A stretch of 64,000 nucleotides of DNA. Origin: Luteibacter aegosomaticola (lineage in GTDB: Bacteria > Pseudomonadota > Gammaproteobacteria > Xanthomonadales > Rhodanobacteraceae). Positions 48,323 through 56,870 of the stretch are shown one piece after another; position 1 is the first letter of the stretch, and every line of letters starts with the position of its first letter. The DNA lies in NCBI RefSeq assembly GCF_023078475.1, contig NZ_CP095741.1, positions 3,224,001-3,288,000 on the forward strand, given 5' to 3'. The translations under genes and the position numbers were made by a program. The notes under the pieces are model-generated. The model searched no databases, had not been told where the DNA came from, and saw only the letters and a program-made list of their open reading frames with translations.

Positions 48323-49081
48323 CTAGCCCGCCGTGGGGCGTGCTGGCGGGGGTTCGGGAAGGGCCAGGCGCTCACTTGGCCGGGCGATCCGGTAGCCGCG
48401 CGCCTCCAGCGTCTCGCCGTCGGCGACACTGCCGTAGTGGTAGAGCGCCATCCGGGCACGGACCTCGCTGGTGTACTCACGTTCGAGGTCATCGACCCCG
48501 GTGTGCGATGGGTTGCCGACGACGCCGCAATCGTGGGCGATGAGTTCGCCGGAGGCGCCATGGAGGGCAAGCGCTTCGGGCACGGGCCGCGTATCGCCCG
48601 TGAAGACGAAGGAACCGCGCAGGCCCAGGCCGTAGGACGTGCCCTGCACGTGGTGCCGGGTGGGAAACACGTCGAACCACAGGCCTTCGTGCCAGAAACC
48701 GCGCGTGCACGGGACCAGATGGAAGGCCTCCCAGTAATTCACGCCACCCTCGGCCAGCGCACCCGGGTAGTCCGCCACCCTGCCCTGCAACCAGGGCAAC
48801 AGGCCCGCGTGGAGAAAGACCTTGGTGCGGCCGCGCAGGGTTTCGTCGAACCACAGCCGGAAGAACAGCCGTTCCATGCCAGCCACATGGTCCATGTGGG
48901 TATGGGTGATGTAGAGCGCCGCGGGCGGTGCGCCGTACGTGTCCACGTAACGATCCAGGGTGTCGGGCCCGCAATCGACCAGCAGCAAGGGCCGGCCATC
49001 ACGCTCAAGCACCACGGCCGAGGAGCCGAGTTCGACGGCGTGCGCCGCTCCGGTGCCGAGGAAACGGAGGTCGTAGCTCAC
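48323..49081 (-). CDS. MBL-fold metal-dependent hydrolase
   Basis: The 252-residue protein has the metallo-beta-lactamase signature HTHMDHVAGM (about 59-68), the GTGAAHAVELGSSA start seen in RNase Z/PqqB-like members, an FTGDTRPV strand and a late AHDCGVVGNPSHTG with a conserved His. Its substrate is not known; the RNase Z-like layout suggests a phosphodiester or ester. It overlaps kdkA by 4 bp, so it may be tied to lipopolysaccharide synthesis, but this is only context. Confidence 0.85.
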   Translation of the reverse strand: MSYDLRFLGTGAAHAVELGSSAVVLERDGRPLLLVDCGPDTLDRYVDTYGAPPAALYITHTHMDHVAGMERLFFRLWFDETLRGRTKVFLHAGLLPWLQGRVADYPGALAEGGVNYWEAFHLVPCTRGFWHEGLWFDVFPTRHHVQGTSYGLGLRGSFVFTGDTRPVPEALALHGASGELIAHDCGVVGNPSHTGVDDLEREYTSEVRARMALYHYGSVADGETLEARGYRIARPSERLALPEPPPARPTAG

Positions 49082-49803
49082 GCGCGGAAACCCTCATCGT
49101 AGGCCTGGACCAAGGCAGGCCACAGGACCTCATCAAACATATCGCCCTCTTCGCGCGCGCCGATTTTCACCAGCGAGCGCTTCAACCGCGCGAGATTGGC
49201 GCGCCGCCAGCCCACCGCCGGGCGACGCAGGCGCCCACGGTCGAAATCGATCAGGTAGAGGCCATCGGCATTCACGAGAATATTGTGCGCATTCAGATCG
49301 GCATGCCATGCGCCTTCGCGGTGGAAGCGCGCCACGAGGCTGCCCACCTGCCGAGCCAGCGCCTCGTTGAAGGCGCCATCCGCCACGCGCTCCGCGAGCG
49401 TACGGGCCTCGGGGATCCGCAGCGTAATGAGGTCGGCGCGATAGCCCAGCCCCCCACGGACGTGCTGCGCCGCGACCGGCGGCGGTACGGGCAAGCCACG
49501 CCGCGCCAGCTCCGCCAACAGACGGAACTCACGACTGCTACGGGTGCGCTCGTGGCCCGTAAAAAGGTAGCTATCACCCAGCAATGCGGCCACCATGCCG
49601 CCACGGCGGTAGTGGCGCAGCACAGCCTCGCCCGCTGGCGTATCTATAATGGCGACGCCGCCCCGGCCACCCGGCTGGGCACGCAACGCGCCCTGGCTGG
49701 CCCACGCCTCAGGCGAGAACCAGCTGGCGTCGACTTGAGCTGCCCGGGCCGCGTCGAACAAAATCGTGCCGCCCGCGGCCTCCGTTACTCGTTGGTCTGT
49801 CAT
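49078..49803 (-). CDS. kdkA: 3-deoxy-D-manno-octulosonic acid (Kdo) kinase
   Basis: KdkA phosphorylates Kdo on the lipid A core, a step used in place of a second Kdo in some gammaproteobacteria. The ATG at 49803 gives 241 residues. Kinase motifs are visible: GGMVAALLGDSYLF near the glycine loop, HADLNAHNILVN (catalytic loop) and LIDFDRGRLRRP (DFG-like). The divergent neighbour is a GT9 heptosyltransferase, consistent with core oligosaccharide synthesis. The cognate MBL gene is coupled downstream. Confidence 0.9.
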   Translation of the reverse strand: MTDQRVTEAAGGTILFDAARAAQVDASWFSPEAWASQGALRAQPGGRGGVAIIDTPAGEAVLRHYRRGGMVAALLGDSYLFTGHERTRSSREFRLLAELARRGLPVPPPVAAQHVRGGLGYRADLITLRIPEARTLAERVADGAFNEALARQVGSLVARFHREGAWHADLNAHNILVNADGLYLIDFDRGRLRRPAVGWRRANLARLKRSLVKIGAREEGDMFDEVLWPALVQAYDEGFRA

Positions 49804-49848
49804 CTGAAGGGCCGCCCACCTGGCGGCCACCTATCCGGTAACCCGATC

Positions 49849-50928
49849 GTGTCCAGTCTAGCAAGCCGCCCCCTCCCGCCGGGAGATTCCAGCCTATGCA
49901 TCCTGCGCACCTCGGCGATTGGTGATGTAACGCACGTCGTACCCCTCATCCGGACGCTGCAGGCTGCGGTGCCGCAGACCCGGCTGACCTGGATCGTCGG
50001 CAAGCTGGAGCAGAAGCTCGTGGGCGACCTGCCCGGCGTGGATTTCGTGCTGTTTGACAAGGGCAAAGGCCGCGAGGGCGTGCGCGCCGTGCGCGAGGCG
50101 CTGGCTGGCCGCCATTTCGACGCCTTGCTCCACATGCAGGTGGCGCTGCGCTCCAACCTGCTCAGCCTGGCGGTCAAGGCCGATCGTCGCATTGGCTACG
50201 ACAAGGCGCGTTCCAAGGATCTCCACGGACTGTTCGTCAACGAACGCATCCCCGCCCGCACCGGCGAGCATGTGCTCGACGCGATGGCCAGCTTCATCGA
50301 GCCCCTTGGCCTGAAGCAGACCGAGGTGCGCTGGGATATCCCCGTGCCCGCCGACGCGCATGCCTGGGCGGCCGAGCAGTTGCCTGGCGACACGCCGACC
50401 TTGCTGGTGAGCCCCATGTCGAGCCATACGGTGCGCAACTGGCGTGTTGACCGCTATGCCGCCGTGATCGACCACGCCATGGCGCGTGGCATGCGCGTGG
50501 CGCTCGTCGGCGGGCCTTCACCCGCCGAACGCGAGCTGGCCGACCAGATCCTCGGCGCGGTGAAAACCGCCCCCATGGACCTCACGGGCAAGGACACCCT
50601 GAAGCGATTCATGGCCCTGCTCGCCCGGACGAGCATGATCCTTACGCCGGATTCCGGCCCGATGCACATGGCCAATGCGGCCGGGACGAAGGTGCTGGGG
50701 CTGCATGCCGCAAGCAATCCGCACCGCTCGGGTCCTTACTCCGACCGCCGCTGGTGCGTCGACAAATACGATGCCGCGTCACGGAAATTCTTCGGCAAAC
50801 CGGCGGCCGAGATCCCCTGGGGCACCAAGATCGAGAAAGCCGGTGTCATGGATCTCGTCGAGGTGCCGGAGATGATCGACCGCTTTGAAGCCTGCGCGGA
50901 CTTCCTGCAGCTTTCGCTGAAGCGTTGA
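49849..50928 (+). CDS. glycosyltransferase family 9 (heptosyltransferase)
   Basis: From the GTG at 49849 the protein has 359 residues, beginning just before the first Rossmann strand (CILRTSAIGDVTHVVPLI), typical of WaaC/WaaF-type enzymes that add heptose to Kdo. Later motifs include LLVSPMSSHTVRNWRVDRY and LLTPDSGPMHMANAAGTKVLGLHAASNPHRSGP (positions about 240-300), the ADP-heptose site. The open frame continues upstream to 48928 but that stretch is antisense to kdkA. The start codon is inferred from domain limits, since no strong ribosome binding site is seen. Confidence 0.9.
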   Translation: MSSLASRPLPPGDSSLCILRTSAIGDVTHVVPLIRTLQAAVPQTRLTWIVGKLEQKLVGDLPGVDFVLFDKGKGREGVRAVREALAGRHFDALLHMQVALRSNLLSLAVKADRRIGYDKARSKDLHGLFVNERIPARTGEHVLDAMASFIEPLGLKQTEVRWDIPVPADAHAWAAEQLPGDTPTLLVSPMSSHTVRNWRVDRYAAVIDHAMARGMRVALVGGPSPAERELADQILGAVKTAPMDLTGKDTLKRFMALLARTSMILTPDSGPMHMANAAGTKVLGLHAASNPHRSGPYSDRRWCVDKYDAASRKFFGKPAAEIPWGTKIEKAGVMDLVEVPEMIDRFEACADFLQLSLKR

Positions 50929-51336
50929 TCAGAACTTCGGCTTCGCGCCGTAATCCTTGTACGACTTCTCTTCCACCAGGGTGGAGCCGAGCTTCAGGTT
51001 GATCTCGCGCTTCACCGCGGCACGCTCGTCGTTTTCAAAGTACACGGAACGGGCGAGCTGGATGAAGTCGTTATCGAACTCCTGCGCCTTTTCCTTCACG
51101 CGGATGCGGTCTTCGATATCCCACAGGCGCTTGTTCACGGCCAGCAGGCGGCCCGTTTCGTCCTTGATATCGGTCTTGGAGGCCGCGTGGTTGGACCACG
51201 TGGTTTCAAGCAGTTCCAGCTCGTTGCGCACGTTGGCCAGCTTGGCCTCATCGGTGATTTCCTGGAGCTTGATCTGCAGGATGGTCATCTTGTCGATCAG
51301 CTCACCGAAGGACACCGGGGTTTCGATAAGGCTCAT
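50929..51336 (-). CDS. DUF6165 family protein
   Basis: The 135-residue charged, helical protein begins MSLIETPVSFGELIDKMTIL, a pattern I recognise from DUF6165 proteins that lie near lipopolysaccharide genes. No enzyme motif is visible. Its stop codon abuts that of the convergent heptosyltransferase: the two stops together form TGATCA (50926-50931). A role in envelope polysaccharide synthesis is a guess from context. Confidence 0.8.
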   Translation of the reverse strand: MSLIETPVSFGELIDKMTILQIKLQEITDEAKLANVRNELELLETTWSNHAASKTDIKDETGRLLAVNKRLWDIEDRIRVKEKAQEFDNDFIQLARSVYFENDERAAVKREINLKLGSTLVEEKSYKDYGAKPKF

Positions 51337-51387
51337 GTAAGGGTCTCCGTGAGGTTCAGGCGCGGCAGGTTAGCAGTTTTGCCGCCG

Positions 51388-52731
51388 CTACAGCGACACG
51401 GCACCGAAGGCGTCCAGGAGCAGGACCGCGTTCAATCCCAACACGACAAGGGCGGCCGTAGCGGCCAGCGTCGTCACAAGTGGGCCGATGGTGAACGCGC
51501 CCATGATGCGTCGCCGCGCGGCAAATCCGACCAGCGCGGCCATGGGAAATGGCAGCGCGATGCTCAGGGCGACCTGGCTCAGCACGAGCGCGCGCGTGGC
51601 GTCCACGCCCGCCGCGACCACCACGAAGCTGGGCACCATCGTCACCGCCCGGCGCAGCCACAATGGGATCCTGACGTCGACGAAGCCTTGCATGATCATC
51701 TGGCCGGCCATCGTGCCAACCACCGAGCTCGAGAAGCCCGACGCCACCAGCGATACGAGGAAGATGGTCGCGGCCGCACCGCCGAGCAATGGCACCAGTG
51801 TCTGGTAGGCGGTTTCGATCTTCGCGACATCCGGGTGCCCACCGTGGAACGCCCCCGCTGCCATGATCACCATCGCGATGTTGATCAACCCTGCGACCGC
51901 GAGCGCCAGCACCACTTCGATATTCGATACGCGAATGATCCGTTGCCGCTCGGGATCGTTCACGGGCCGGGCACGCCGCTCGGTCAGGCCGGAATGGAGG
52001 AATAGCGCATGTGGCATCACGGTGGCACCGATGATGCCTACCGCGAGGGCGACGGCCATCCCGTCGGGCAGGTCTGGCTTGAAGACATGCAGACCGACGG
52101 CCGCCCAATCCACGGGGGCGATAAACAGCTCCGCGAGGTAGGACAACCCGACCACGCCGACCAGGGCGCCAATGGTGAGCTCAAGACGCCGCGCGCCACG
52201 CCCTTCAAGCAGGAGCAGCAGATACGTGACGACACCGGTTATCACCATTCCCGCCAGCAAGGGCATGTGGAACAACAACGACAGGCCAATGGCGCCACCG
52301 AGGAATTCGGCCAGATCGGTCGCCATGGCGGCCAGTTCGCTGACCACCCACATGACCCACACCAGCGGGCGCGGCAGGTGCAGGCGGCAGAGCTGGGCGA
52401 GATTGCAGCCGGTGACGATACCGACGCGGGCCGACAAGGCCTGGAAGAGCATGGCCACCAGATTGGCCAGCACCACCACCCACAGCAGCGCGTAGCCGTA
52501 GCGCGCGCCAGCCTGGATGTTCGTCGCGAAATTACCCGGATCGATATAGGCGACGGAGACCACCACCGCCGGACCGGCAAACGGCGCCAGGGCGGCCAGC
52601 CCGCCACGTCGGCCGTCGAGGACGTCCCGCATCACCTGGGCATCGCGTGCCTGCCTGACGTCTTCTTTCACCCGGCCGCCTGCGTTTACGCACATCGCGT
52701 TCACGTTCATTACAGCCCGCTTCGCGTGCAT
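51388..52731 (-). CDS. mntH: NRAMP family divalent metal transporter
   Basis: NRAMP transporters take up Mn2+ or Fe2+ with protons. The product is up to 447 residues (ATGs at 52731 and 52710) with about eleven helices. The metal site is intact: DPGN in SVAYIDPGNFATN and the MPH motif in ATVMPHALFLHSGL. It is the MntH-like group by these motifs. No metal riboswitch or operator was recognised upstream. It is divergent from a small hypothetical gene with 94 bp between the starts. Confidence 0.93.
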   Translation of the reverse strand: MHAKRAVMNVNAMCVNAGGRVKEDVRQARDAQVMRDVLDGRRGGLAALAPFAGPAVVVSVAYIDPGNFATNIQAGARYGYALLWVVVLANLVAMLFQALSARVGIVTGCNLAQLCRLHLPRPLVWVMWVVSELAAMATDLAEFLGGAIGLSLLFHMPLLAGMVITGVVTYLLLLLEGRGARRLELTIGALVGVVGLSYLAELFIAPVDWAAVGLHVFKPDLPDGMAVALAVGIIGATVMPHALFLHSGLTERRARPVNDPERQRIIRVSNIEVVLALAVAGLINIAMVIMAAGAFHGGHPDVAKIETAYQTLVPLLGGAAATIFLVSLVASGFSSSVVGTMAGQMIMQGFVDVRIPLWLRRAVTMVPSFVVVAAGVDATRALVLSQVALSIALPFPMAALVGFAARRRIMGAFTIGPLVTTLAATAALVVLGLNAVLLLDAFGAVSL

Positions 52732-52825
52732 GGGGCGTGCAAAACCTTGCGGTGCGTTGCGGCGCGCGGGCTTCGCAAGCCATCGACGCAGCGGGGCCTA
52801 TATGTGCGGTGCCCCGGGAGCCTCC

Positions 52826-53233
52826 ATGACCACCATCACTCGCCACATTCCCCGCATCGCGGGTTTCCATGCCGCCCACCAGGATGACATCGGCTTTTGC
52901 GTACTCGCGGAGCTGGATACCGCGCCGGGCGAACGCTGGCTCTCATTGTTTGCGGTGCGCTGCGACGACACCTTCTCGCGTCACACCTCGCCCGATATTC
53001 GTTGGGTCGAGGGCAGCATCTGGTTCCGGGTACCCTCGGCTGACCTTGTCAGCGAATACGCACGGCTGATCGTGAGCGCCGTGAACGCCGCCGGCCAGGA
53101 TGAGGCGGAGGAACAGGCCCGCGAGGCAGAACGAGCTCGCGTACTGGCGCAGAAAACCCACGATCTCGATGACCTGCTGAACACGGTGAACGCCGCCCTC
53201 CCCGACTGGATGGAAGGGCAGCGCACGGCCTAG
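52826..53233 (+). CDS. hypothetical protein
   Basis: The ATG at 52826 has a GGGAG 6 bases upstream and gives 135 residues. The first ~90 residues have alternating strand-like segments (GFCVLAELDTAPGERWLSLF, DIRWVEGSIWFRVPSADLV), the rest is an acidic helix (AEEQAREAERARVLAQK) that may form a coiled coil. No family is recognised. The gene is divergent from the NRAMP gene and convergent with the methyltransferase gene. Confidence 0.6.
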   Translation: MTTITRHIPRIAGFHAAHQDDIGFCVLAELDTAPGERWLSLFAVRCDDTFSRHTSPDIRWVEGSIWFRVPSADLVSEYARLIVSAVNAAGQDEAEEQAREAERARVLAQKTHDLDDLLNTVNAALPDWMEGQRTA

Positions 53234-53234
53234 T

Positions 53235-53900
53235 TCAGGGCGAGGGACTCTTTGCGCTGAACAACGCCACGCAGCCGATCGTATCCACACGTACATCGTT
53301 AAACCGGCTGGCGAGGGCCAGGCGCAGGTCATCGAGCGAATCGCGTGCGTTACCGAAGATGCCCTTCTTGTTGTAGAAGCCCATCAGCTTCTGCGCCGCC
53401 CCGGACCGCGGCACGCCCTGGGCCAGAATGGTCGCGCCGAAGACCGTGCCGCCCGGCGCCAGCAAGGGGATCAGGTGATCGAAAACCACCGCCTTCTGCC
53501 GGATATCGCCGGCCAGGCAGTGCAGCAGGTACGTGACACCGATGGAGCCGTAAGTGTCCGCATGGCCCTCGATGGGCTTCAGCACATCCGCCACATGCGT
53601 GCTGGGCGCATAGCGCTCCACTCGCCGGGCGGCGGCAGCCAGCGCGTTCGGGTTGAGGTCCATCAGGGCGAGCCGCGGCGGCGCCGGGAAACGACAGTGA
53701 TCCATGTACCAGCCGGTGCCCACGCCGACATCGAGGTGCGCATCGGTGACGTGCTTGTTGTACAGATCGAGGATCCGGCCGGTCGGGCAACGCCAGACCA
53801 GCGGGTTCGATAGCCGGAGTACGAGGGTGTCGTAGATCGCCAGGGTGGCCGGGGAATAGACGGACTGGCTGTCGTAAGTCTTTGAGGACGGGGCGGGCAT
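53235..53900 (-). CDS. class I SAM-dependent methyltransferase
   Basis: The ATG at 53900 gives 221 residues; the frame is open to an ATG at 53960. The SAM-binding motif I is LDVGVGTGWYMD, with the acidic loop LMDLNPNALAAA and the post-motif GGTVFGATIL. A comparable fold occurs in ubiquinone/menaquinone and small-molecule methyltransferases; the substrate is unknown. It stands alone. Convergent with the preceding hypothetical gene, with 1 bp between the stops. Confidence 0.85.
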   Translation of the reverse strand: MPAPSSKTYDSQSVYSPATLAIYDTLVLRLSNPLVWRCPTGRILDLYNKHVTDAHLDVGVGTGWYMDHCRFPAPPRLALMDLNPNALAAAARRVERYAPSTHVADVLKPIEGHADTYGSIGVTYLLHCLAGDIRQKAVVFDHLIPLLAPGGTVFGATILAQGVPRSGAAQKLMGFYNKKGIFGNARDSLDDLRLALASRFNDVRVDTIGCVALFSAKSPSP

Positions 53901-54073
53901 GGGGAGCGCGGGTTCATGGGGGACTGCCAAGCGTCGCACGATGCCGTGCGATTCCTCCATATCGATTGCCGGAAATGTGCTTCACGTCCCCTTCTAACGC
54001 GCGTTACGTCGGCACGCTAAAGGCTGCACGGCCTCCGCCGATGTCTTCCGTACACCTCAGGAATTCACCTCCG

Positions 54074-54316
54074 ATGCCGGTCCAGCATGCGCGCCACCAG
54101 AATTTACGCAAAGTTCTAATCCAGCTCGAACGTGAAGGCATCGAAGGCTATGCGGAACAGGCCGAACACCTCGGCAACGTTACCGCGGGGAAACTAGCCG
54201 CCATGGACCAGGGCGCGCCCATCGATGTCCTGTTCTCCGAACACGTGGAATGGGCACTCCACCGCCGCCGCGGCTGGATGGATGAACTCCACGAAGACGA
54301 CCCCCTCGAAGCCTGA
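54074..54316 (+). CDS. small hypothetical protein
   Basis: The ATG at 54074 (MPVQHARHQNLRKVLIQLE) gives 80 residues; ATGs further upstream are in frame back to 53882. The protein is helical and charged, with an N-terminal helix (NLRKVLIQLEREGIEGYAEQ) that resembles a DNA-binding or toxin-antitoxin component only faintly. Its codon use fits a real gene. Not assigned. Confidence 0.5.
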   Translation: MPVQHARHQNLRKVLIQLEREGIEGYAEQAEHLGNVTAGKLAAMDQGAPIDVLFSEHVEWALHRRRGWMDELHEDDPLEA

Positions 54317-54335
54317 GGGTGTCGACCGAGCTCCG

Positions 54336-54360
54336 GTAGGAGCGCGCTTGCGCGCGATCC
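54336..54360 (+). repeat. REP-like palindromic element, copy 1
   Basis: GTAGGAGCGCGCTTGCGCGC followed by GATCC, with a 6-bp GCGCGC-TT-GCGCGC stem at its centre, matches the widespread GTAGGAGCG(N)GCTTGC REP family. A second copy in inverted orientation lies at 57577-57602; the two share 23 identical bases. Confidence 0.85.
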
Positions 54361-54396
54361 ACACCCCCTAAACACCCCAAACGGTAGCGTGGCGGG

Positions 54397-55077
54397 ATGA
54401 TTACTCCCGTTGCGATCTTCCTGCGCCTGGCCGTCGCAGCCGCCCTAAGCGGCATCATCGGCATCAACCGTGGACGCCTCGAATGGACCGCCGGCCTCCG
54501 TACCCACATGCTCGTGGGTGTCGGTGCCGCCCTCGCCATCATCGTGTCCGCCTTCGGCTTCAACGACGTCCTCAGCAACGACCATGTCGTGCTCGACCCG
54601 TCCCGTATCGCCGCCCAGGTCATCAGCGGCATCGGCTTCCTTGGTGCTGGCACCATTCTTTTCGTAGAGCGCGACCAGATTGTCCGCGGGCTGACCACCG
54701 CAGCGAGTCTCTGGGCCGTGGCCAGCGTAGGCCTCGCTGCCGGCGCGGGCCTTTACTGGGGCGCCGCCATCGCCACGGGCCTGATCTGGATCATCCTCGC
54801 CATGCTCAAGCCGCTAGAACGCCGCCTCACCGGCAGGCGCGACCGACGCCCGCGCGTCGTCGCGACACTGAGCGGCGTCAACGCCCTCGCCGCTTGCGAA
54901 ACCGTACTGGCGGAACAGCACCTGCCATTCACGAAAACCGTGCTGCGCCGCCAGCCGGATGGCGATGATCGGGTCACCATCCTTTTCGCCAAACCGGTGC
55001 GGCGCGAGCAGCTAGCTACGCTGGCAGATGCGATGCGTGGGGTTGACGGGATCAAGACGGTGACTTACGAGGGCTAG
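54397..55077 (+). CDS. MgtC/SapB family membrane protein
   Basis: The 226-residue protein has four to five membrane helices in its first 135 residues with the family signature GLRTHMLVGVGAALA and the GIGFLGAGTIL helix. The C-terminal ~90 residues form an ACT-like soluble domain. MgtC-type proteins aid growth at low magnesium and in macrophages by affecting membrane energetics; SapB-like members in environmental bacteria are of unknown role. It lies just after the first REP copy. Confidence 0.9.
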   Translation: MITPVAIFLRLAVAAALSGIIGINRGRLEWTAGLRTHMLVGVGAALAIIVSAFGFNDVLSNDHVVLDPSRIAAQVISGIGFLGAGTILFVERDQIVRGLTTAASLWAVASVGLAAGAGLYWGAAIATGLIWIILAMLKPLERRLTGRRDRRPRVVATLSGVNALAACETVLAEQHLPFTKTVLRRQPDGDDRVTILFAKPVRREQLATLADAMRGVDGIKTVTYEG

Positions 55078-55093
55078 GCGACAAACTTGCGCA

Positions 55094-55801
55094 TCAAGAC
55101 AAATGATAGAAAGGCGGTGTCGATGTGTTCCGCATGAGCTCAATCGCCCCACCCTTCGCCTGGTAGGCGTAGGTGTCAGCAATCACCTGCCGCTCGACCA
55201 GCGCAGCAGCACGGTGAAAGGGCGTACCGGCATACCAGCTGTCGGGACGCGTACTTTCGACACCCTTCAAGAGGGAAACGAATCGCGTGGAGCGATCGAT
55301 CGTGCTGCTCAGCTTGTCGTAGTGACGCCCTGGAATCCTGGTAGATGGATCCCGAAAGTCCTTGGGATCCAACACATCGACGGCAAGCTCGTTAAACATT
55401 CCAGCCAAACGTACAAGCTCGCTATCGCCATTCATTGACTCCTCAATCCAAATACGCGAGCGCTCATCCAGCGAATCGTCCACGACGGCGAGCCGGCCGT
55501 GATCGAGTTTCAGGTCAAAGGGCGTATCGGTGATGTCCGGTCGGATATCGCGCATCCTCGACATCGTCGCGTCCAGGCGCTGCCCAAACGATTGCAGAGT
55601 ATTGCCGAGCGCCCAGTGCGTCCTGCTAAATATGTTGAACGCGTTGTAGTCCGGACTAGCGGCCTTTTCTGGCGCTGATGAACCGGATGAAAGAGCGCTT
55701 GACGTTTGCCCAGACGTTACTGATCGCTGCTGCCCGATGGCTGCTTGTTGATTTTGCAGGGCAGGCTTTGCGATCGATGTACCCAATCCAACGGCCATCA
55801 T
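55094..55801 (-). CDS. hypothetical protein of an accessory patch
   Basis: The 235-residue protein has a Ser/Gln/Ala-rich, disordered-looking first ~55 residues and then a mixed helical part with WALGNTLQSFGQRLDATMSR and several charged helices. No family is recognised. The base composition looks lower in GC than the neighbours, suggesting transfer. Its ATG overlaps the stop of a 31-codon ORF upstream (ATGA), which could be its leader or its displaced 5' end. A disordered, Ser-rich N-terminus is also typical of secreted effectors, but no more than that can be said. Confidence 0.55.
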   Translation of the reverse strand: MMAVGLGTSIAKPALQNQQAAIGQQRSVTSGQTSSALSSGSSAPEKAASPDYNAFNIFSRTHWALGNTLQSFGQRLDATMSRMRDIRPDITDTPFDLKLDHGRLAVVDDSLDERSRIWIEESMNGDSELVRLAGMFNELAVDVLDPKDFRDPSTRIPGRHYDKLSSTIDRSTRFVSLLKGVESTRPDSWYAGTPFHRAAALVERQVIADTYAYQAKGGAIELMRNTSTPPFYHLS

Positions 55802-55893
55802 GGACGGTTACCCCGGAAAACTTCGCGGCAAACGTGGGTAGACGCCACCCCACCGTTGATCGAACCAAACAAAAAAGCTGCTACACGTTTCAT
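55798..55893 (-). CDS. 31-residue peptide ORF coupled to the hypothetical gene
   Basis: The short ORF (MKRVAAFLFGSINGGVAS then 13 more residues) is preceded by a perfect GGAGG 7 bases before its ATG and ends in an ATGA with the downstream ORF. The N-terminus, MKRVAAFLFG, looks like the beginning of a signal peptide. It is either a translated leader or the true start of the downstream gene after a frameshift. Coding status is uncertain; the strong ribosome binding site is the main support. Confidence 0.45.
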   Translation of the reverse strand: MKRVAAFLFGSINGGVASTHVCREVFRGNRP

Positions 55894-56222
55894 CGTCGAC
55901 CTCCTTCGCTACGGATCGTGAGGAGAGGTTATGCCGCTGATCGACGATGCACGCCGTGGCGTCTTCCGAAATATGCGTAAGGCAGCGGCGCCTGCGCGTG
56001 CAGGCAACGACGTGTCGCCGTGTCATCTTCACTCTTCCGGAGAACGTGAAGCATGTGCGGCCATTCATGTGGGCGAATACCTACAACGATCGGCGACGAT
56101 CGCTGTCTTGCAAGAAACGTCGATGGCTTTATCGTTGATCGACTAGAACGCAACGGTCCGCGTTCCGGGCGCGCCGGAAACAACGATGGTGCACACGGCG
56201 ACTCGATCAGAGGGAGTATCAG
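55894..56222. other. 329-bp gene-poor stretch
   Basis: Between the peptide ORF and the 56223 gene I see no convincing coding region: short ORFs exist on both strands but lack ribosome binding sites or domains. Sequences around 56088-56105 contain CGATCGGCGACGATCG, a small palindrome. Promoters for the divergent genes are presumably here. Confidence 0.4.
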
Positions 56223-56615
56223 ATGACGGCAATGCACACCGCGGCGCGATCGCGCTTCACCCTCAACGAGGCCGACACCGGCTCAACACCAGGCCATGCA
56301 CACAGTCACGCAGCGAACCTCTGGCACAACACATCCGAGCGAATAACGAGCATCGAAGCCATCCTCCCGACACTGGCGACCAAGGCCGACATCAGCGAAG
56401 TCCGCGCGGATATCCATAAAGCCGACGCGTCGATACGAACCTGGATGATCGCCACTGTGATCGGTTTGTTCCTCGGCTTCGCCGGACTGTTTCTTGCCGT
56501 GAGCTCGTCGTTCAAAACGGCGCTGCCAACAGCATCATCGCCGGCCATGGCACCGCTGATCATTCAGGTGCCCGCCTACGCCAGCCTCGAACAGGCACAA
56601 AAAAGCCCGCATTGA
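56223..56615 (+). CDS. small membrane protein with coiled-coil segment
   Basis: AGGGAG precedes the ATG at 56223. The 130-residue product has a His/Ala/Thr-rich N-terminus, a helical heptad-like stretch (TSIEAILPTLATKADISEVRADI) and a membrane helix (about 79-98, WMIATVIGLFLGFAGLFLAV). The type resembles the DUF1640/XhlA-like proteins and, in outline, the coiled-coil protein at 11176-11688. The role is unknown. Its stop codon lies within the loop of the following terminator. Confidence 0.6.
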   Translation: MTAMHTAARSRFTLNEADTGSTPGHAHSHAANLWHNTSERITSIEAILPTLATKADISEVRADIHKADASIRTWMIATVIGLFLGFAGLFLAVSSSFKTALPTASSPAMAPLIIQVPAYASLEQAQKSPH

Positions 56616-56628
56616 GCGGGCTTCTTTG
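56601..56628. terminator. hairpin terminator overlapping a stop codon
   Basis: GCCCGC/GCGGGC (56605-56610 and 56616-56621), flanked by A and T runs, has a 5-base loop in which TGA (56613-56615) is the stop of the upstream ORF. It can also serve tRNA-Ser(CGA), which ends a few bases downstream on the opposite strand. Confidence 0.8.
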
Positions 56629-56635
56629 TAAATAG

Positions 56636-56725
<90 letters not shown>

Positions 56726-56870
56726 GCAGGGTCGACGGCGGGCTGTGGGGCCTGCCGAGTCGGCAATCATAATGGGTCCGCCTCGCCGTGACAACAGGCT
56801 TTTGATGGGGCATGCTCGCGGGGCATTCGGGACGCTCCCGGCGCCCTCCCCCAAGCAGCCCAAGGCCACC

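Noticed and set aside
48928..49848. Upstream extension of the heptosyltransferase frame
   Set aside because: The GT9 fold begins at about 49880; the extension is antisense to kdkA and the MBL gene and would be Arg-rich nonsense.
55656..55868. 70-codon minus-strand frame overlapping the unknown gene
   Set aside because: It has no ribosome binding site of its own and overlaps the 235-residue ORF and the GGAGG-led short ORF, which have better support.
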